A stretch of DNA of 64,000 bases from Nemophila menziesii (taxonomy: Eukaryota > Streptophyta > Magnoliopsida > Boraginales > Hydrophyllaceae), in contig JARWIR010000002.1 in assembly GCA_029959085.1 (NCBI GenBank), positions 66,456,154 to 66,520,153 of the forward strand, in the 5' to 3' direction. Both the position numbers and the translations under genes were made by a program. This document shows positions 35,301-46,839 of the stretch, piece after piece. How positions within the stretch are numbered: the first letter of the stretch is position 1; every line of letters begins with the position of its first letter. The notes beneath the pieces are model-generated. The model saw only the letters and a program-made list of their open reading frames with translations. It had not been told where the DNA came from and ran no database searches.

Positions 35301-37401
35301 TAATAAGTGGTAAGAATCTTCCCCCCACCTCATTTTCCTGTTATTAAAGAAAAAGAAGTTACCGAAAAAGGAAAACCGGTAAAGGATGTGGTAGAAAAAG
35401 ATGATGAACTTGAAGTGGTAGAAGTGGAGAAAATTCCTAAGAAGAAAGATGTTGTAGAAACCCGTCTTCCTCCACCTTTTCACTCAAGAGTTCAGAAAAA
35501 ATGAGATATGGCTGATTATCATAAATTCTTAAATAGGATGAGAGGTACTAACATTAACATACCGTTTTTAGAAGCTATTAAAGATGTACCAAAGTATGTG
35601 AAGTTATTGAAGAGGGTCATCACCAAAAAGAGGCCATATTGTGATAATAAGATGATAGGATTTCCAGAAGAGTGTAGCGCAATCTGTCAAAGTAAGTTGC
35701 CACCTAAGTTACTTGATCTTGGGAGTTTTACGATTCCGATTTCAATTGGTAATGAGTGGCAAGGAAAATATTTATGCGATTTGGGTGCGAGTATTAATCT
35801 TATTCCCAAATCTATTTTTGAGAAGTTGAAGATGGGAGATGTAATACCAACCTTTATGGTCTTACAAATGGCTGACAGAACCCTCATACATCCTGAGGGA
35901 CGAATAGAAGATGTCCTCATCAAGGCAGGTACTTTAATTTTTCCCGTTGATTTTGTTATTCTTGAATACGATGCGGATAGGAATGTCCCCATCATTTTGG
36001 GACGACCATTTCTAGCCACAGGGCGTACTTTAATTGATGTAGAAAATGGAGAATTGACTATGCAAATCCAAGACGAGGAGGTAAAGTTCAACGTGTTTAA
36101 GGTATGAAGTTTCTAGATGTTCAAGGAGATTGCTTCCGAATGGATGTAGCAAAACATGCCACGCAAGAGGTATTTGATTGTTTTAACTATGATGATATCT
36201 TGCAGGCTGCCTTAACACTTGACTTACCTGATATGATGGAAGATCTCGCCGAAACAGTGGCAGCTCTTAATTCTGAGAATCCGAAATATAGGCATCTTGC
36301 CTATGAACCTGTGAGAGAACCGGGGAGATAGTTACTAAAAAGAAACCATCCATTGAATCTCCTCCGCAGTTGGAAGAAAAGCCATTACCAGAACACTTGA
36401 GGTATGTGTATCTAGGTACTAATGACACTCTACCTGTTATTGTTTTAGCAAATTTAACAAGTCCTCAAGAAGATAAATTGTTGTGTGTACTAAGAGCTAA
36501 TAAAAAGGCGATTGGTTGGACTATTGTTGACATCAAAGGTATTAGTCCTTCCTATTGCCAACACAAGATTATTCTGGATGATGAAAGTGCATGCTCAGTT
36601 GAAGGTCAAAGGAGATTAATGCCAGCTATGAAAGAAGTGGTGAAGAAAGAATTTATTAAGCTACTAGATACGGGAATCATCTATCCCATAGCTAGTAGTG
36701 AGTGGGTGAGTCCAGCTCAATGCGTACCAAAGAAGGGTGGTATCACTACTGTCCTAAATTCTCATAATGAAGCCATTCCCTCGAGGACCGTTGTTGGTTG
36801 GAGAGTGTGTATGGATTATCGTAAATTGACCACATCTACTAGAAAAGATCACTTCCCTCTTCCTTTCATAGATTAGATGTTAGATAAATTGGATGGTAGG
36901 GAATATTATTGCTTTTTGGATGGGTATTCAGGATATAATCAAATTTATGTAGATCCGAAAGACCAACACAAAACCACCTTTACATGTCCTTTTGGTACCT
37001 TTGCCTTCCGAAGAATGCCATTTGAATTATGTAATGCACCTGCTACTTTTCAGAGATGTATGATGGCGATTTTCTGGGACATGATCGATAATTTCCTTGA
37101 GGTATTTATGGATGACTTTTCTATGTTTGGTGATAACTTTAAAGAATGTTTACGAAACTTGGAAAAGGTGTTGATTAGATGCAAGGAAACTATTTTGGTT
37201 TTAAACTGGCAAAAATGACATTTTATGGTTCGTGGAGGTATAGTGTTGGGACACAAGATTTCGAGCTCGGGGTTAGAATTGATCGTCCTAAGATTGAGGT
37301 AATTAAGACTCTTCCCCTCCTATTTCTGTAAAAGGGGTGAGAAGCTTTCTAGGCCATGCTGGTTTCTATCGCCGTTTAATCAAAGATTTTTCTAAGATCG
37401 C
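35301..37401 (+). pseudogene. Old family A protease and reverse transcriptase
   Basis: A proline-rich linker is followed by the protease block at 35508-36107 ([28 protein letters not shown]). RT follows at 36370-37401 with [36 protein letters not shown] and the catalytic box FMDD (about 37105). Stop codons lie at 35502, near 36329, at 36874 and at 37216, and a frameshift lies near 37270. The insertion of the solo family B LTR interrupts it right after SKI. Confidence 0.85.
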
Positions 37402-38891
37402 TGATGTCTCCCTATTTGTGATGATTTAATATTAGTTGGAGACATCATTTTAGGTGTATTTATTAGGTTATAGATCGATTTTCTCATAATTTAGTACACT
37501 TTCCTATTTTGTATCTTGAATTAATTATTTAATAATTTTTAGAGCGTATTGGGTTTAATTATTTATTTAGTGTGAGGCTTTAAAGATATATGGTAATTAA
37601 TTAGAGTCCAAGTTAAATCTAAGATCTAAAGGAAAGAAGATAAACATGGGAACTGGAGATAAGGAAACAAAAGCTAAAGTATGGGAAAGGAAAAGCTGCC
37701 AAATAAATCTGAATTTCACCACCCACGACCACAAATCAGCTAAAGTATGGAAGAACGGTCAAGCAAAAAGTTAAATATCTTTCGAGACGATGAATTTAGA
37801 CTACTCGTACACGTCAAACGGATAAGAATTGAAGTTCTTAGGACCAAAACAAAAACGGGGTTGATTCCATATTTTAGGGTTACGAATTTGAGTTGGGCTT
37901 GGAGTCCAATACTTACCTTCTCCTTCAAGAAAACGAATTAGGTCTTCCTATACACTATAAATACAACCTCTTATCATTAGAAAATCATCCTTGGCTAAAC
38001 CTTAAGCCAGGAAGAAGCTACAACACAAGAAGAGAAGTCTGGAAGGAGCTGTGCATCAATCATGTCTTCTTCAACCTTCAGTTATGTAATTCTTTTCTTT
38101 TCTTTATTTAGTATGAATTAAATAAATTTAGCTTGAGTTTTAGCATATATGTATGAACCCTAGTCTTGGTTGACATCTATCTAATTTGGGAATTATATGT
38201 TTTAAATTGAATTCATGTTTTATTTCTTTGTCTATGTGTCTGATTTATAATCTGTTTTCTTCGCGGACTGCAGCCGTATAGTATTAACTTCATAGTAGTT
38301 AGATAAGTCATTAGCTAAGACATATTTAATTATTGGAACAACACATAGTGTCTAGAACAAGGTTTAGACCTGACAAATCAACCTAACTAGATTGTAACTA
38401 TGGTTTAGCGTATTGCTATTTAATCAATTGCAGGAAAAGTTTGCTTAGGTTCTTATTGACACGGGTAAACCCTATTTAAAACTACCTAGCACAATTGAAA
38501 CCGAACATTGAAATACTACATGATTCACCCTTACATGTTTAGAACGGCAAAACTAGTGGGGATTACTTGCTAATTACTCAGGCTAAACTATCATACTATC
38601 TTCTTTTATGTTATTTAATTTTATGTCTTTTAATTTATTAGTTTAATTCCCTTATTTAAAAACCAATAAAAATCTTTCTATCTTTCCTTCTCTTGCGTTT
38701 TATTATTTTAGCTCTCATATTTGCACTTGATAATTTGCATAAGTTCTCTCTAACTTTCGTAGTCTCTGAGGAACGAATCTTCTTATCATTAAAACTTTCA
38801 TACGTCCTGTAATACTTGCAGAACCGTGCTAGCCTAGGGTGTTTATTTGTGTTTATTTATACATTATTTTATCACACCTTAGGCGACACCA
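37402..38891 (+). mobile_element. Solo family B LTR
   Basis: A 1490-bp LTR starts TGATGTCTCCC and ends GGCGACACCA, bounded by the 5-bp duplication ATCGC (37397-37401 and 38892-38896). No internal sequence is present, so the internal region and one LTR were removed by LTR-LTR recombination. A TATA-like CTATAAATAC lies at 37955-37964. The host RT/RNase H reading resumes at 38897. Confidence 0.93.
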
Positions 38892-38896
38892 ATCGC

Positions 38897-40762
38897 AAAA
38901 CCTTTGTGTAACTTACTCGAAAAGGGCACCAAATTCCTTTTTGATGTAGCTTGCATAAAGGCATTCCTAGAGATTAAAGAGAAGCTTATCACTGCACCTA
39001 TTATATTTCCTCCCGGTTGGAAGATTCCGTTTGAAGTTATGTGTGATGCTAGTGACTTAGCCATGGGTGCTGTGTTGGGTCAATGAAAAGATAAAGTATT
39101 CCATTCTATCTACTATGCAAGTAAGACCTTTACCATTTCTCAAATTAATTATATGGTAACTGAGAATGAACTTTTAGCGGTTTTTTATGCATTTGACATG
39201 TTTCGCTCCTACCTCCTTGGGGCAATTTTTTTTGTGTTTACCGATCATTCTGCTATTAAGTACCTTATGGAGAAGAAAGATGCTAAGCCACGTTTAATCA
39301 GATGGGTTTTATTGCTACAAGAGTTTGACTTAGATATTTGAGATCGAAAAGTTTGTGATAATCAGGTTGCTGATCATTTATCTCGTCTTGAAGGTTCTGA
39401 ATTTAATAGTTGTCCTAAATTGGTTAGAGAAGAGTTTCCAGATGAAAGCTTGTTGTCGATTCATGTAGTGGGAACTCCTTGGTATGCAGATATAGAGAAT
39501 CTTATTGTGAGTGGCTCTTTTCCTGAAGGAGCTACTTCACAAGATAAGAAGAGATTACTAAGTCGTACTAAACAATTCTTTTGGGAGGATCCTTTCCTCT
39601 ACAAAGTATGTAGCGATCAAATGGTGAGAAGATGCATACCTCAGCATGAAACTCAAGCAATTATGGCGGGGTGTCACGATTCACCCTATGGAGGACATTT
39701 CAAAGGTGACCGCGCAGCTGCTAAGTACTACAATCGGGTTTTTATTGGCCTACTTTACATAAATATTGTCATGAGTATGTTAAGAGATGTCATAGATGCC
39801 ATATCCAAGAGGGATGAGATGCCACGTAATAATGTATTTGAAGTTGAAATATTTGATGTTTGGGGTATTGATTTCATGGGTCCCTTCGTACCATCCAATG
39901 GAAATCAATACATCCTATTAGCTGTTGATTACGTGTCTAAATGGGTAGAAGATGTAGCTCTACCAACTAATGATTCGCGAGTAGTAATTAAATTTTTGAA
40001 GTCACACATCTTCACTAGACATGGTACACCTAGAGTTATAATCAGTGATGGAGGTTCTCACTTCGTAAACATATATTTAAAAACAGTTCTAGAGAAGTAT
40101 GGTGTGAGACATTGTACCGCTTATCATCCACAAGTCAATGGTCAAGCCGAGGTATCTAATCGAGAGGTCAAATCCATTCTAGAGAAGACTGTTGGTCCTA
40201 CACGAAAGATTAGTCAATGAAGTTAGATGATGCTTTGTGGGCTTATCGTACTGCATTCAAAACTCCAGTTGGAGCATCTCCGTATCGTATGGTTTATGGT
40301 AAGGCTTGTCACTTACCTCTTCAACTTTAATTAGGTGCATATTGGGCCATAGCGCAGTTGAATTTAGATTCTACTTTAGTCGGTGAAAATCATATGATGA
40401 AGTTGAATGAACTTGATGAGTTTCGATTACATGCTTATGAGAATGCTAAAGTGTACAAAGAAAATACTAAGAGATGGCATGATAATCGTATTCGTGAAAA
40501 GATGTTTAAAATTGGACAAAGGGTCCTAAAATACAACTCCAAGTTCAGTAATTATCTGGGTAAGTTGAGATCAAAATGGTCTGGTCCTTACATTGTGACC
40601 AAGGTTACGCCTCATGAAGCCATAGAGAATGAACATCCAATTGAGCACCGCACCTTCATGGTGAATGGTCATCGACTGAAGATTTATCAAGGAGGCGAGG
40701 ATACCATTCGCTCGGAACATCCACATCCTAGAGAAGTCATGTACCTCCTCGAAGCTCCCTAG
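38897..40762 (+). pseudogene. Old family A RNase H and integrase
   Basis: The RNase H blocks [17 protein letters not shown] (about 39030-39083), [13 protein letters not shown] and [10 protein letters not shown] are readable. Stops at 39084 and 39339 break them. Integrase runs from 39420: [14 protein letters not shown], then a frameshifted segment in place of the distal zinc-finger Cys residues, then the DDE region with [17 protein letters not shown] and GQAEVSNRE. Further breaks lie at about 40218 and 40328. The C-terminal GPF-like part ([12 protein letters not shown]) ends at 40762. Confidence 0.85.
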
Positions 40763-40984
40763 AAGCGAGAGGTAACCCATCGAGCTTAACGACGTTAAAC
40801 AAAAGTCAATTCATTTGTATATTAGTTTCATGTCTTTTCAATTTGGTAGTGTAAATTAGAGTAATTGTTGTTTACAAGTGTTTATTTTTAAGAAATGATA
40901 AATCATGGTTATTTTTGATGATTTCATTAGTGTAGAAAAGTCATGAGTTTGGGGTAAAAATTGAAAAAATGAGAAATTTTGGGT

Positions 40985-41400
40985 TGCAAAACAGGAGCTA
41001 ACAGGGAACCCGGTTATCGCTGACCGAAAACCCGGTGAGCTTCCATAGACCAACCCATCGCACGCAAGAAGGTTGCGTCTGGACCCACGCCTGTCGAAGC
41101 CAACCAGGAACCCGGTTGTGAGCTGACCGGGAACCCGGTTTCAGGCGTTGTAGCCTCCCAACTTCCTGACTAGTGCGTAAAGGTAGACGCAAGGAACTGC
41201 TTCTAAGGCTGCGTTTGGAGTTGCGCTCGTCAACGACAACTGGAAACCCGGTTACTAGCTGACTGGGAACCTGGTCATGAAGACCAACTCTCTGACCAGT
41301 GCGTCACCCATGATGCAAGAATGGTGCGTCCATGCAAAAAAAACCGGAGAATCGCGCCAACACAGCGACGCGAACCGGGAACCCGGTTGTCGTTTGTAAG
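40985..41400. repeat. GGGAACCCGGTT minisatellite between pol and post-pol ORF (old copy)
   Basis: Repeats of GCTGACCGGGAACCCGGTT and variants occur at about 41007, 41105, 41125, 41243, 41265 and 41376. Another pair lies at 43883-43920. The core AACCCGGTT is nearly palindromic. The sequence is unrelated to the minisatellite at the same place in the young copy. Confidence 0.75.
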
Positions 41401-41779
41401 AGGCGGTTTTGGAGCCCTAAACCCTATATTTGTGACTTCCTTCTCAAGTTAGCCTCCAATTCCGTTTCTCAGCTTCACACCACTCCTAAAATCATCATCA
41501 AAACAGCTTATAATCATCAAATCCTACCCTCTTACACCACAAAAACACATAATCAACTCATAATCCTTCCAAAACACCATCAAAATCCAACTTTTCTCCA
41601 AGAATTTTTCTTCATCCAAGCCTTAAATTGAACAATTAATCCTCTACCAACACATCAAGTATCCTTTACCCATCTCATAACTCACCTTAATATTCTTTCT
41701 TTTATCCTCTAAACATCAAATTTCAAAACTTTTCTCTAGTTTTTGAATTTTTAAAATATTGAGTTTGGGGTGATTTGAG

Positions 41780-43095
41780 ATGACTAACCGGACAGATTCT
41801 TTCAGCTATTCTCGAAGAAACACTCCAAGAACAAGAAACAATCCTGGTGCTACACAATGAAAAACTGTTGAGATTCCGGATTCTGGTCCTAAACGCAAGA
41901 TTGGAGAAGTTCATACTTCTATGAAGAGGAAAGATAACCAAAGTAAGGCTACTCCTACAAAGCCTACCTTGGTAATTGAAGAGGAAGAAGAGGTTAAAGA
42001 TGAAATTCCCAGGGAGCCCATTCCAGAACAAAGAGCTACACGAAGAAAGACTATGGCACAAAAACCAAAGAGAGTTGTAGTTAGTTGGGCTGATCAGGTT
42101 CGTGACAGAATTAATTATTTGAAGTTTGGTGTTGAAAAAGGATTCCCTCCATGAATTATGAACAATGAGTTTAAGGATTAATGCTATTACTTGTGATAAG
42201 TTTGGGTGGACAGAATGGAGACAGAGAAACCTCACATATATTCATACTATGGTGCGTGATTTCTATGAAGGATTATCTTTTCCAAATAAACAGTCAATTA
42301 TTATACGCAAAAAGGTATTACCTTTCTCAATTAAGCTTATTCGCAAAAATTTGAAATTTCCAAACTTTACTGGTCCTTTCCCATATCAAGAAACACTTAA
42401 TGGTCCATCTTTAATTGGGAGAATCTTTGGGATAAAGTTTTGATTCGTGGGAAATTCCCTATTCCAAAAGGTGAGAGATATTCTGGGCAAGTTTATAGTA
42501 GCTTTTTATTACCTTGTGCTAAGGTATGGCCCTGTTTCATAATCCCTACTTTCTTTTGCATTACTCACACTTCTGAGTTGAAAAATGAGCATATTATTTT
42601 TATAAAGTGTGTTATTGATAAATTGAGAAACAAGAAATCGATGTTGATCGTGTGATTTATGACACCATTATGGAGTTCGAGAAATCCCCAATTGTTCAGC
42701 AAAACCTTAAGTTTCAATGTACCATCACTGCTTTGTATCTAGACGCAAAAATACCGCGTAAGAGCGAAGAGGTTGAACCTTCAGAAAATGGGGAATACAT
42801 GGCGTTAAATTCAATTGAGAATGCTCATAATGAAGCAACACAGCCAATGAAGAATCCCAGAGTTCCTCCGCCAAAGAAGAAGGTAAATTCAAATAATGAG
42901 TTGGAGAATAAAATCAGAGTGTTGGAAGAGAAACAAGATGCGATGATTGAAACCTTAGGAAACATTACAAAAGAGTTGGATCTTCTACACAATATGTTAC
43001 TTGGGGTGAGCACAATACAACACGCCACCTATGGATTACTTACGAAAGAAAATCTACTTGGACGCAACACTGACAACCAGCCTCTCGCTGGTTAA
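41780..43095 (+). pseudogene. Old family A post-pol ORF, long form, broken
   Basis: It starts MTNRTDSFSYSRRN at 41780. A basic and acidic N-terminal region is followed by a middle domain at about 42165-42750. That domain resembles the putative plant transposon protein family common in Athila-type elements: HTMVRDFYEGLSF; RGKFPIPKGERYSGQVY; IPTFFCITHTSELKNEH; DRVIYDTIMEFE. A C-terminal coiled-coil-like segment runs from 42900 to 43000 (NNELENKIRVLEEKQDAM). Two stops and three frame changes break it. No signal peptide or membrane helix is evident. The family match is from memory and moderate. Confidence 0.6.
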
Positions 43096-44515
43096 GGTAC
43101 GTTTTTATATCCCTTCTCACTTAGTGTATATTAGTTTATTTTCTTTGAGTCTTTTCGAGTCATGGGGACACGACTCATTTTTGAGTTTGGAGTGGGGTTC
43201 GTTGCCTCATCCCAGTTTTACGTGTTATTTGTTTTATTTGCTTTCAATAAAATTGATTAGGGGTTGCGTTTGACTTTAGAAGATCTTAAATGTCCCCATT
43301 AAGCATACTTTTGATGAATCTATGATAGTAAATAATGGACTTTAGGAGTTAATAAAACACACTTTAATTGCATGCAAACATATGTAATTGATAGGAAGAA
43401 TTAATGAACAGTGCAAAAGAAGTAAACTTGTACTTAAGGAAAATGTTTGGTTTGTTAACGTGAGATCCAAATTAGTAGAGAACCCACTTAGGTATGAACT
43501 AGAGACAACCTATGTGACTAGGAAAATGATAGGGGCAGTTCTTTGTTGGACATTTGAGACCTTTTTAGCCTTCTATCCCTTGTATTAATATTATCCTTCT
43601 TAGCCTAATTTTGAGCCTTAAATCCTTTCTTTTGTCGCCACAATATAAAGCCATATCCCCTTAGTTTATTAGGCATTTTCATATTACCCGCACTTGAATC
43701 ATGGTCCCGAGACCTGTCTTGAGCTTGAGTTTGGGGTGGTGGGTCCATCTATAGGGAATTACATTTGGAGGTAATTATATGTGTTTGTATTAGGCAAAAT
43801 TTCAGATGATATTATTATTTGTAACCCTTTGCCAGGAAAGAAAAAAAGTGAATCAAATTTTTTTTTATACAATAGCAAATCGGGAACCCGGTTATCTCTG
43901 ACCGGGAACCCGGTTGTCGCATGTACAAAAAAAAGAGAGAAAAAGAAAAGAAATGAAAAAGAAAAATAAAGAAAGAATAAAATATCTGTTAAAGTGGAAG
44001 GTTCTGAAAATCATCTTAGTATCAATTGGGTTAACATGGGAACGCTACATTAGCGCGTCAAATGGGTTGAGTGAGAACATTATTCGAGTGTAAACTCAAG
44101 CTCGTGGACAGTTGTTGATGGTATGTGAGGAGAGAGTCAAGCCTACGCTAAAACCATAAAATCCTCGTGATTCCTAGGTGCATAGTGAGTTTATAATTCA
44201 GCTAATCGGGAGTATATTAAGTGGAGCGTTTGAAGCGAGTGAGGATCAATGAACACCTTACAACCATCATATTGAGATAAGTACAAGCGTAACCTTCTAG
44301 CATTGTGAAGTTAATTTTAAGGTTGATATTATTTGTGTTTGATTTTGATTTTTCATGCCAAGTGTATGTGTATATTAATTCCTAATGTTTGCTATATGGG
44401 ATTTATTCTAAGTGTTGCTTAGGTGTATTTACTAGCTTCTACATTTCTGCATTCACCTTAGACCCTTGTTTTTATTTTACTTTGTCGGGACGACAAAGGT
44501 TTGAGTTTGGGATCT
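43096..44515 (+). other. Old family A 3' non-coding region with polypurine tract
   Basis: It matches the 3' internal region of the young copy in reverse: the hairpin GAGTCATGGGGACACGACTC at 43157-43176, PPT-like motifs at 43182 and 43726, and the final tract TTTGAGTTTGGGATCT just before the LTR at 44516. No gene is present. Confidence 0.7.
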
Positions 44516-45495
44516 TTATGTCTCCCTTTTTGTTCTAATTATATGCCCTTAGGAGACAACATTTTGGGTGATTAGTTGACTAATCTGATAGACTTTTAGT
44601 GTTAATTCATTATATTTCATTTTTCCTCCACGGATTTTAGTATTTTTCATTTATTAAGCTTTTACACGTTAAATGGGTTGTTTTAGTGCAAAGTTGTAGG
44701 TCCATGATGCTAGCAAGGAGAGGAATCGAGAATTAAAGTCTTAGATCGTGTAAAGAAGTCAAAGGCGAGAAGAAATATACCAAAGAGTTGACAAGTGGAA
44801 GCTGCAAATCTGGAAGGTTATTGTTAATTGCTAATTTCAAGTTACTTAGACGTGGATTCAGCCCTTGAGTTGTAAAGAAAATTTATTCCTTATTGTGTTA
44901 TGAAGATTTATCAACTTGAAAGGGTCAATTCGAAGTTGATTTGAGAAAGTTACAACCCTTTTTCTGAAGGCTACACACCACTTATAGGATTTTAATTAGA
45001 AGATTGGACTTGAGCCATTTAATATTCCACTAATTTACTTAAGTTAAGCCCAAGTCTGATTTTAGCATTATAAATAGACCTTTTGACTCTTATTTTACAC
45101 ACAACTCAATTCACACAAGTCAGAACATCAGAGAGACAAGTCAGAAGCAAGAGGAGAGAAGAAACTGAAGCTAGAGAAGCAATTCTTCCATCAACAGTCA
45201 ACTCAACCCTTCAATTAGGTTCTGTCTTTTATTTATGTAATTGACAGTGAGTTCTTTTAATTTATTTGATTTAGTTTTTATTTCAATTATGAACTAATTT
45301 ACCTTTGTACTTGAGAATCACATATTGAGTTGAACCCAAACAAGATTAATTTATGTTTTTCCGATTTGGGATTTAAGTATTTAAAAATGAATTTGCAATT
45401 TGTGTTGGCTTTTATTTTATGCTTGAATTATTATCTTTAGAGTCATGAACTAAGGGTAATTTATAGTATCTAGACTATTCAATATAGTGGCGTAT
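44516..45495 (+). repeat. Old family A 3' LTR, proximal part only
   Basis: It begins TTATGTCTCC (degenerate TG terminus) after the polypurine tract. It follows the young LTR to the phrase CAATATAGTGGCGTAT, where similarity stops at 45495. The missing distal part is the portion that survives in the 5' LTR remnant at 21029. Confidence 0.75.
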
Positions 45496-45619
45496 TAATT
45501 TTTAGTATCGGAGCACCTACTCCAACTAAAGCTCTCTTAGCATCGACATGAACCATCATCGTCGTCCTATTCTCCTTACTATCAGTACAAATGATATCAT
45601 AATTATTACTACTATTCAT
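45496..45619 (-). pseudogene. Possible first-exon fragment of a PTPMT-type phosphatase gene
   Basis: The minus strand from the ATG at 45619 reads 40 codons, including MMVHVDAKRALVGVGAPIL. The core resembles the N-terminal segment of plant PTPMT-type phosphatidylglycerophosphate phosphatases (dual-specificity phosphatase family). In those proteins a VDAKRALVGAGARIL-like stretch precedes the catalytic domain. The reading meets the truncated old LTR directly at 45495. No catalytic CX5R motif is present, so at best this is a broken gene piece. The match rests on about 18 residues. Confidence 0.35.
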
Positions 45620-46598
45620 ATTGTTTTACCTTAATTTGGGTTCTTCAATGTTAGTGGTGGAGGAAAATGAACTCCTTGTGGCGATGGCCAATGTGCAGGA
45701 CAGCGGCTAGGTTAGGCGTCTCTTAGCCATGGGTTTTTCGATGGTTGATGGAGTAGTAAAGCCGATTAATGATGGTGGAGAATGGACATGAGTGGCGGTG
45801 ATAGAGCGAAGAAGAAGAATTTTAAAAAATAAATCAATGATTTTAAAAAATAAATAATGTGTAAATGCTGATAACGTCATACTTAGGTGGAGAGACGTGG
45901 CGCTGACGTGGCATTGACTAACGGTCAACTGATATAAATGTTAAAAAATGGCCACGGTTGTCGCAAAATAGAACATGAAGGTCCATCTTGAATTTTTTTA
46001 AAGATTGTGTACCTCCACTGTATTTTCGACAAAAATCAAGACCCATACGGGGTTTAACCCTAATTCCTTTGACTTATTTAAACAAACATTTTATACACAA
46101 TTTCTTTATCATAGTGGTCCCTACTAATTTAACTAAAAACCCAAACCCATCGGTCCCCATAATTTGGTCCCCACAATTTATTCAACCCTAACCAAAACTT
46201 CAACACAAAATACTATATATAAAGTTTGAACAAAACCCATTTTATAAATAAATGTAAAATAAAGATTTGAAAAATGAATTACCACTTCTTATTTTCTGGT
46301 TTACCTATTATAATAGAGCGCTTGGATGTTTTTCTTCTTTCTTTGTAGAATAATAGGTGTGGTGATATGATGCTAACAACGTGTTCTGCGGTTTTTATTA
46401 AAAGTTAGTGGTGATATAAGAAGTAAAGAAAGTAAAAGCTAAATGATAGAAACACACCATGAAATACAAATGTTCCAGTTTTAATGGAATTCTGGTTTAG
46501 CCGATTAGTTTGTTTGGTTTTAGAAAGAGAAAATAAAAATGTAAATGTTATAACGTATTATATGAGTAAAAAAATAAAGGAAATAAATGTTATATGGT
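45620..46598. other. Intergenic stretch without recognised gene
   Basis: No supported coding block or terminal structures. Several short ORFs have no family resemblance. The sequence AAATGTTATATGGT at 46585-46598 is the left target duplication of the next LINE fragment. Confidence 0.5.
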
Positions 46599-46790
46599 GG
46601 AAGAATTCGGCCCAATATCCTATAGGTATTTGTCACGTAGGATGAGCAGCCGAACAGACTTTCTTGCAAAAAATGCTAGGCACGGAGCTACAACAAGACT
46701 GGTGACGTCGTTCTCGCTCATCGAAGGATTCTCTAAACTAGAAATCGGATAGAATTTCACGAAGAACGGTTTAATTTTGCGTCAAAAAAA
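46599..46790 (+). mobile_element. 5'-truncated LINE tail with 14-bp target duplication
   Basis: It reads on the plus strand as the very end of an L1 RNase H domain (SYRYLSRRMSS, then TDFLAKNARHGATTRL, stop at about 46750). A short 3' UTR and an A10 tail (46784-46793) follow. The flanks repeat AAATGTTATATGGT (46585-46598 and 46791-46804), so this is a complete insertion of about 190 bp, heavily 5'-truncated. Confidence 0.85.
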
Positions 46791-46839
46791 AAATGTTATA
46801 TGGTTCAAAAAAATTCAAAGTATAACTTTTTTTTTATCT

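Larger units (their letters stand above)
21029..45495 (+). mobile_element. Old family A Athila-like Ty3/gypsy element, interrupted twice
   Basis: The order on the plus strand is partial 5' LTR, tRNA-Asp-type primer-binding site, gag, protease, RT, RNase H, integrase, a post-pol ORF, polypurine tract and partial 3' LTR. The young antisense copy at 22841-34862 interrupts gag, and a solo family B LTR at 37402-38891 interrupts the RT/RNase H boundary. All reading frames are broken. Protein similarity to the young copy is high throughout. The 5' LTR keeps only its distal part, and the 3' LTR keeps only its proximal part. Confidence 0.88.

Noticed and set aside
42825..43028. Antisense 67-codon frame
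   Set aside because: It is opposite the coiled-coil-like end of the post-pol ORF and carries no domain of its own.
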